From: Helianthus annuus
Lineage: Eukaryota; Streptophyta; Magnoliopsida; Asterales; Asteraceae
Direction: 5' to 3'
DNA: 64,000 nt
Assembly: GCF_002127325.2 (NCBI RefSeq)
Contig: NC_035441.2
Span: forward strand, 149,152,140-149,216,139
This document shows positions 59,616 to 64,000 of the stretch, in pieces (the first letter of the stretch is position 1; the number at the start of each line of letters is the position of its first letter). The notes beneath the pieces were generated by a model. It was not told where the DNA came from, searched no databases, and saw nothing but the letters and a program-made list of their open reading frames with translations. The position numbers and the translations under genes are program-made.

Positions 59616-60006
59616 TGTTAGGACCAGTTTTGACTCCGAAACGATTGCGAACCGAACGTGTGACGTGCGGAATCCGTACACGAATGTGACCGAACACACG
59701 AGACGTAATATAACTGTGATTCTATAGAAAATCTGAAATCGTACAGCACCTGAATCACGTGGAGAACACTTTCTCTCTCTAGCTTCTCTCTCTAACACTA
59801 GAGCTCTCAAGTCTCCAAAATAGCAAAAGTCTCTAATCTAAGCCCTAAGACTTCTATTTATAGGCAAATCATATAAGGAGAGTTCCCCTTATTTACAATA
59901 AAGCCACCTTGCCCTTTTCCATCTAATATTACAATATAAGGCTAAATTCAATCATTTTCAGCTACGGTTCGCATCGACGGAAGCGATAGACATAAATGCA
60001 CCAACA
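59616..60006 (-). repeat. Copia-1 5' LTR
   Basis: 391 bp, TGTTAGGACC...GCACCAACA, followed by TTAGA, the right copy of the TSD. Confidence 0.95.
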
Positions 60007-60011
60007 TTAGA

Positions 60012-61540
60012 TTTTTAAAAACTCGTGTATTGCACGAGTTGAATAAACATGTGTATTACATGGCTTGAATAAATATAATTATTCATTAAAAAGTTAGAAA
60101 TGTGTGTGTTACATGTACTTAGATTAACAAAATATTAAATAGTTATTATTAATAATTAAAGAAATAGTTAAGAAAAGAAATATAAAATAATAAGAGATAA
60201 GAAAAAATAAAATAAAGATAAAGATTATATATCAATAATATATTAGTTGAATCCTTTATTAGATAAATATAAATAAATAGATAAATGAATTATGAAATTT
60301 TAGATTTATTAATTAAAAATAATTATGTATAATTAAGTAGGAGAGAAAGATGAGAAAACTAAAAAAATAGATGAATCTAGTAAATGGCATGTGTTCCTTA
60401 GTACCTTTTTTTTATTATATAGTGTAGATACAGAGTAAATGACAGGTGTTTCTTAGTAGTTTCTTTTATTATATAGTGAAGATATAAATATAGATTCAAA
60501 TGACTTAGATGATAATGGGACTTAGGGTAAAGCTATACTATAAAGTTCTCTTACAATGAGAAGGGTACAACTACACAATATAACACAATGTTGAATAAAA
60601 TATAATACAATGCCGAGAAATATAAGATAATGTCGAGGAAAATGACATAATAAGTCGTATAAAAGACACAATGACGCAAATATAAAAAAGACAATGTTAA
60701 ATAAAAAACAAAAAGTTTAAAAACTACAGACTAAAAATCCAAAAGCGAAAACTTAAAATCTCATATCATAGAGTTCAATAAGACTGTTCCAATACTGCTT
60801 AAATGGGGTCAATCAGAGCTCATTTTATACATTTCCAACGACTTCTTACTTTTAGGATGCTATGTATTTGATCCTAACCCATGAAATATATTCCATAAGT
60901 TAATTATAAATGATTGGTTTATATAACTTTTCACCGGGGGATGTATCTAGTATAATGGGAGTGAATTTAGACACACCCCTCATAACCACCATGACTCTCC
61001 ACGTCAATGTCATATCACTCATCTCTAATTCACAATCCAAAACTACTACCCTAAGGGTGTGGTCATGATCCAAACCACCGTTCCCTTATTTATTTTAATT
61101 TATCTTTGTCTAAAGGAAAAGAAAATGAGTACTTAAAAAATGGAAATGAGGACCATGGTTGTCATGGATTAATCCATGCAAACTATTATGGATTAAGGAA
61201 GAGGTGGTATAGCCTTTTATTTATATTCCTATGTAGCGAATCATCTCCTAACAATGACCCACGCCCTTTAGCTAGGGACCTAACGTGGAAGGTGTGGGAT
61301 TTGTTATCTTGCTATTTGCACTGATTTTTTTTTTTTAAATCTATTTCAGATTTATAAATTGGTTCAAAATTGAGTTTCTATATTAATGTATTTTAAATTT
61401 TAAATTTGTACATTAGATATATATATTACTACTTAATTTTAACACATGTTTTGACTAAATATAATGTTTAACTTCAGTTATTAATATTTCTATGTTAAGT
61501 TGAAGAACAACTAATTAAAAAGAATAACGTAGTTCTAAAT
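60012..61540. other. AT-rich intergenic DNA, no gene seen
   Basis: Very AT-rich, with short imperfect repeats such as TTATTATATAGTG near 60410 and 60468. A less AT-rich patch at 60960-61320 (ACACACCCCTCATAACCACC ... GTGTGGTCATGATCC) may be MITE debris, but no matching ends were found. Confidence 0.5.
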
Positions 61541-61544
61541 TAGT

Positions 61545-61668
61545 CGTGCCTAGTCGGACCTAGTCGGTTAATGGACCGATTTAAGAAAAATTACTCAGTA
61601 ACTGGACGACTAGCGATTAATCGCCGACTAATCGTCGCCTAGTCGCGATTTTTACAACACTGGTTCTA
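61545..61668. mobile_element. Probable hAT-like non-autonomous remnant
   Basis: Nested GCCTAGTCGG / CCGACTAATCG / GCGATTAATCGCCGACTA blocks form imperfect inverted repeats, ending GCGATTTTTACAACACTGG. Similar ends are common in short plant DNA transposons (from memory). No TSD confirmed. Confidence 0.35.
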
Positions 61669-61810
61669 ATACTAGAGAACTTATAATGGGATATATTTGA
61701 TCCCCCAAACGCAAATGTAGCAAGTAAGACCACTCGGTATTGGGGATGTCCAAGCCCCGTCAAGCTCCGGCGTCGCCCCTAAACACCGTTTCCACAGCCC
61801 CGTCGACGTC

Positions 61811-62041
61811 GTGAACGTCCTCCCCAAGATGTTCTTGTCGTTCTACTTTCAAACAAAAAGAGCCGTTATAACGGCTAGATTAGTGGCCGATTATTTTGTT
61901 GACGAACCTGTGTACATGGCCGCGATGTTTAAACATCAGTTCCGAATGAGTCGTCGACTGTTCTTACGTATAGCAGACAGCTTGGCGCGGTCTGATTCGT
62001 TTTTCACACTTCAATACGACGCTAGGGGTCATAGGGTCTGA
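61811..62041 (+). pseudogene. HARBI1-like transposase, N-terminal fragment
   Basis: 76 codons. The segment VADYFVDEPVYMAAMFKHQF followed by RMSRRLFLRIADSLARSD matches the conserved N-terminal region of plant PIF/Harbinger (HARBI1-like) transposase proteins, which precedes the DDE nuclease domain. It stops at DARGHRV before any catalytic residue. A possible element start, GACCACTCGGTATTGGGGATG, lies about 85 bp upstream at 61729. No second end was found. Family assignment from motif memory. Confidence 0.6.
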
Positions 62042-62179
62042 TTCGTGGTTCAACCGTATTGATTAATTAACGATTTAACCCTATAAATCCATAAAATATA
62101 ACTTGAGTGTTAAATGCATCAAGTTCACGGTCGCTTAAAAATGAATAGTCACCTTTTTAGGCTCACAAAATTAAAAAAA

Positions 62180-62365
62180 ATTATGTTTTTTAACCTTTGG
62201 CCCGGTATAAACCGGTACCGGTACACTGGTTTAAATTGGTATAACGTAATTTACCGGCGGTACGACTTCTTTGTTGTTTCCTTAGTTTACCGTATGATTC
62301 GTACCGGCCAAGCATCCAGTTTAACCGGTTCAACCCTCCGATTTAAACCGGTTTTTAAAACGCTA
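62180..62365. repeat. ACCGGT-rich inverted-repeat segment
   Basis: GGTATAAACCGGTACCGGTACACTGG at the left and CAACCCTCCGATTTAAACCGG at the right, with further ACCGG/CCGGT copies between, resemble short plant fold-back elements. No TSD identified. It lies in the ERF promoter region. Confidence 0.4.
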
Positions 62366-62463
62366 TATAAAAGTATAAACACTTAACGAGGGTCAAAGCC
62401 GCTCAGAAAAAAGAAATTAACGAGGGTCACTCACACTCTATCCCCCCCCCACAAATGGAAAAC

Positions 62464-62471
62464 TATATATA
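62464..62471 (+). promoter_or_regulatory. Probable TATA box of the ERF gene
   Basis: TATATATA lies 42 bp before the ATG at 62513. Transcription starting about 30 bp downstream would leave a very short 5' leader of roughly 15-20 nt. Confidence 0.5.
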
Positions 62472-62512
62472 CCACCTCTAGAAAAACAGAAACTCCCTCA
62501 ACTAGCCTAAAA

Positions 62513-63028
62513 ATGAACAACCCCTCAGTAATCCCAAAAGCCGCAGACGTGAACTCCATAATGGTTTCAGCACTCAGCCATGTTATAAGTGGCCGCGGCG
62601 ACGACGTCGGGTCAAGCGGTTATTTGAATCTCCCGGAGCAAGAAGTATGCCGCCAGTGTGGAATGCGAACTCCAGACTGTTTAGGGTGTGAGTTTTTCAA
62701 CGCTGGCAGCAGAGAAGAGAGCAGAAGGCGAAAGAAGGAGTATAGAGGGATTAGTTTACGGCCATCCGGAAATTGGGCAGCAGAGATAATGGTTCCTGGG
62801 AAAGAGCGGAAGTGGCTTGGGACTTTCGGGACTGCGGAAGAGGCCGCTAAAGCTTACGACAGGGCCAGCATTCGTTATAGAGGGAAGTCGGCTAAGACCA
62901 ACTTTCCGGTGGAGGAGTACCCGGAGGAGGTTCAACTAGAAGAAAGTGGTCAAGCTGGAGTGATGGAGGCTTTTAAATCTAGGAAACCGTCTAGAAACTC
63001 CAAAAAACAGGGGCCTCAAAATTTTTAA
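62513..63028 (+). CDS. AP2/ERF-domain transcription factor, divergent
   Basis: A 171-residue intronless ORF from the first ATG after a TATA box. The AP2/ERF domain covers residues 77-122, with YRGI at its start, [22 protein letters not shown] and TNFP at its end. ERF proteins bind GCC-box-like promoter DNA in the nucleus through the three-stranded sheet. Here the sheet is unusual: RGISLRPS where most ERFs have RGVRQRPW, and EIMVP where most have EIRDP, so three usual DNA-contact positions differ. A C-x2-C-x6-C-x2-C motif (residues 46-59) precedes a basic RRRKK stretch; group X ERFs are recalled to have an N-terminal Cys motif, so that group is a guess. The last codons and stop lie in a tandem duplication. 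No introns, as usual for ERFs. Confidence 0.85.
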   Translation: MNNPSVIPKAADVNSIMVSALSHVISGRGDDVGSSGYLNLPEQEVCRQCGMRTPDCLGCEFFNAGSREESRRRKKEYRGISLRPSGNWAAEIMVPGKERKWLGTFGTAEEAAKAYDRASIRYRGKSAKTNFPVEEYPEEVQLEESGQAGVMEAFKSRKPSRNSKKQGPQNF

Positions 63029-63183
63029 AATCTTTATAGTGTATATATGTGTATCAGAGTACGAGGCTCAAATGAACAAGGCAACGAGACCTAGGGACTC
63101 CAAAAAATAAGGCCTTAAAATTTTTAAAAATCTTTATATTGTATGTATGTGTATTAGAGTATGAGACTCAAATGAATAAAACA
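62991..63183. repeat. Tandem duplication across the ERF stop codon
   Basis: CTAGAAACTCCAAAAAACAG at 62991 and CTAGGGACTCCAAAAAATAA at 63091 begin two copies of about 93 bp with a 100 bp period. They run through GTATCAGAGTACGAGGCTCAAATGAA and GTATTAGAGTATGAGACTCAAATGAA. Divergence is about 15% by eye. Confidence 0.8.
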
Positions 63184-63220
63184 AAAACTATATTTCATGC
63201 AATGGTCAACTGACAAACCA

Positions 63221-63610
63221 CTTGTACCCATCCCCTCTATGCCCCTTCCACCTAGTCTCCGCAAGCTATATGTACCCTACGTATAGGTAGCCTAGTTTTT
63301 TTGTTAAGGGGGGATTTAGCACATGATTGTCTTTAGGTAACATGTGCATTGGTTATTTTACGATGCTATAAATGTTTATGTAGTATATGGCTCGCTCCTG
63401 TTGATATTTGGTTGTTTTATTTCACTTATGGTACCCGTCTTTTCTGCTTGTATCACGTCTGTTTGTTCGTATGCTTTTGTTTTTGAGCCGGGGGTCTTTC
63501 TGGAAGCAGCCTCTCTACCCCCAAGGGATAGAGGTAAGGTTTGCCTACATCTCACTCTCCCCTGACCCTACCACTAGCTCTGCTATTGGTGGGATATACT
63601 GGGTACGGTT
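63221..63610 (+). mobile_element. Retroposed insertion (SINE or truncated LINE) with 16 bp TSD
   Basis: A 390 bp insert bounded by the exact direct repeat GTCAACTGACAAACCA (63205-63220 and 63611-63626). Its right third, TTTTTGAGCCGGGGGTCTTTCTGG through GGGATATACTGGGTACGGTT, resembles the 3' tail shared by plant TS/Au-like SINEs and RTE-type LINEs (from memory). The left two thirds were not recognised. Long target duplications of this kind are typical of LINE-driven target-primed reverse transcription. Confidence 0.65.
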
Positions 63611-63626
63611 GTCAACTGACAAACCA

Positions 63627-63741
63627 GTTTTAAAATAAAAGAGGCTCAATTCAGGCTCCAAACAATACGCAATTTGTATTTAATTTAGGCCCACGACGTC
63701 ATCCTCACTAACTGTAACGTAGCACATGTTCATTCCGCTCA
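63627..63741. other. Intergenic, possible promoter region
   Basis: Short AT-rich stretch followed by CACGACGTCATCC (63692-63704), which contains an ACGT core as in bZIP-binding G/C-box elements. Only context suggests regulatory use. Confidence 0.25.
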
Positions 63742-63813
63742 ATGGGCTTGCCAATTGGGGAGCAATTAGAGGCAAAATTAGGAGAAATTAGTGGTGTCGC
63801 AAGGATAATGCAG
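63742..63813 (+). CDS. Possible first exon of a gene leaving the window
   Basis: ATG at 63742 opens 24 codons (MGLPIGEQLEAKLGEISGVA, then RIMQ) ending at CAG, directly followed by GTTAGT, a good 5' splice donor. Without splicing the frame closes two codons later. No acceptor or second exon can be seen before the edge and the peptide was not recognised, so this is tentative. Confidence 0.25.
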
Positions 63814-64000
63814 GTTAGTTAACAACTATTTTTATAGGAATCACCACATCCGATTCATTCGATCATTGTTTATCCTAAATCCTTAATTAATATTTTGAAT
63901 CTTTCAAATTTGATATTGTGCTTGCGATCAAGACTTAGAAGGCAGAAAGCAGAACCGATGTTTTATTTTTTATACAAATTCAAAAGGACCCGTCTTTGCA

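Larger units (their letters stand above)
2813..60006 (-). mobile_element. Copia-1: outermost LTR retrotransposon, gag only
   Basis: Two 391 bp LTRs (TGTTAG...CCAACA) lie 57 kb apart, flanked by the 5 bp TSD TTAGA (2808-2812 and 60007-60011). The tRNA-iMet-type primer site lies beside the right LTR and a purine tract beside the left one, so the element reads on the minus strand. After subtracting Gypsy-A and Gypsy-C, about 8 kb of its own sequence remains: leader, a long gag, then about 2.3 kb of non-coding DNA. No integrase, RT or RNase H of its own was found. A hand count gives about 12 differences between the LTRs (about 3%), the highest in the nest, agreeing with its outermost position. 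Confidence 0.93.

Noticed and set aside
60957..61320. Possible MITE or gene around 61106-61324
   Set aside because: No matching inverted ends, no TSD and no protein similarity recognised.

Overview
This is nuclear DNA of a flowering plant, probably a eudicot and most likely Asteraceae. The family guess is inference from the kind of LTR retrotransposons present, notably an Athila/Tat-type element full of CACGGGGCCGTG motifs and a chromovirus with 3.5 kb LTRs. There is no bacterial, organellar or viral-genome organisation. About 57 kb of the 64 kb is one nest of LTR retrotransposons. The only convincing host gene is a short AP2/ERF transcription-factor gene near the right edge.

Layout, outside to inside, with boundaries fixed by LTR ends and target-site duplications (TSDs) read directly. 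(1) Copia-1, minus strand, 2813-60006, 391 bp LTRs, TSD TTAGA; it carries gag only. (2) Inside it, Gypsy-A, minus, 5913-46096, TSD ACTTG, and Gypsy-C, minus, 46751-55721, TSD AAAGC. (3) Inside Gypsy-A, an Athila/Tat-type gag-protease element, plus, 9002 to about 31112, and Copia-2, minus, 31714-41899, TSD GGAAA. (4) Inside the second LTR of the Athila-type element, Gypsy-B, plus, 16222-30436, TSD TAACG. (5) Inside the 5' LTR of Gypsy-B, a Harbinger-type MITE, 18926-19150, TSD TTA. Gypsy-A, B and C all have the Tekay/Del-like chromovirus order (gag, protease, RT, RNase H, integrase, chromodomain). Every coding region in the nest is broken by in-frame stops, frameshifts, duplications or deletions, so nothing here should move by itself.

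Left flank (1-2812): AT-rich DNA with a fold-back element that was half-duplicated in tandem (643-1587) and a clean Mutator-type MITE with a perfect 9 bp TSD (2013-2381). Right flank (60007-64000): AT-rich DNA, a hAT-like remnant, a 5' fragment of a HARBI1-like transposase (61811-62041), the ERF gene (62513-63028) whose 3' end sits in a tandem duplication, a retroposed insertion flanked by a 16 bp direct repeat (63221-63610), and a possible first exon running toward the edge (63742).

Beyond the nest, four patterns deserve attention. Each retrotransposon carries its own array of short CG-containing, often palindromic motifs in LTR or leader, and some motifs are shared by unrelated elements. 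Gag-only Copia-1 and pol-bearing Copia-2 share a long conserved 3' non-coding module, as expected of a non-autonomous/autonomous pair. Gypsy-B and Gypsy-C each carry an extra ORF ahead of gag. The Athila-type copy has an LTR-internal-LTR-internal layout joined to a deletion of the Gypsy-A pol core.
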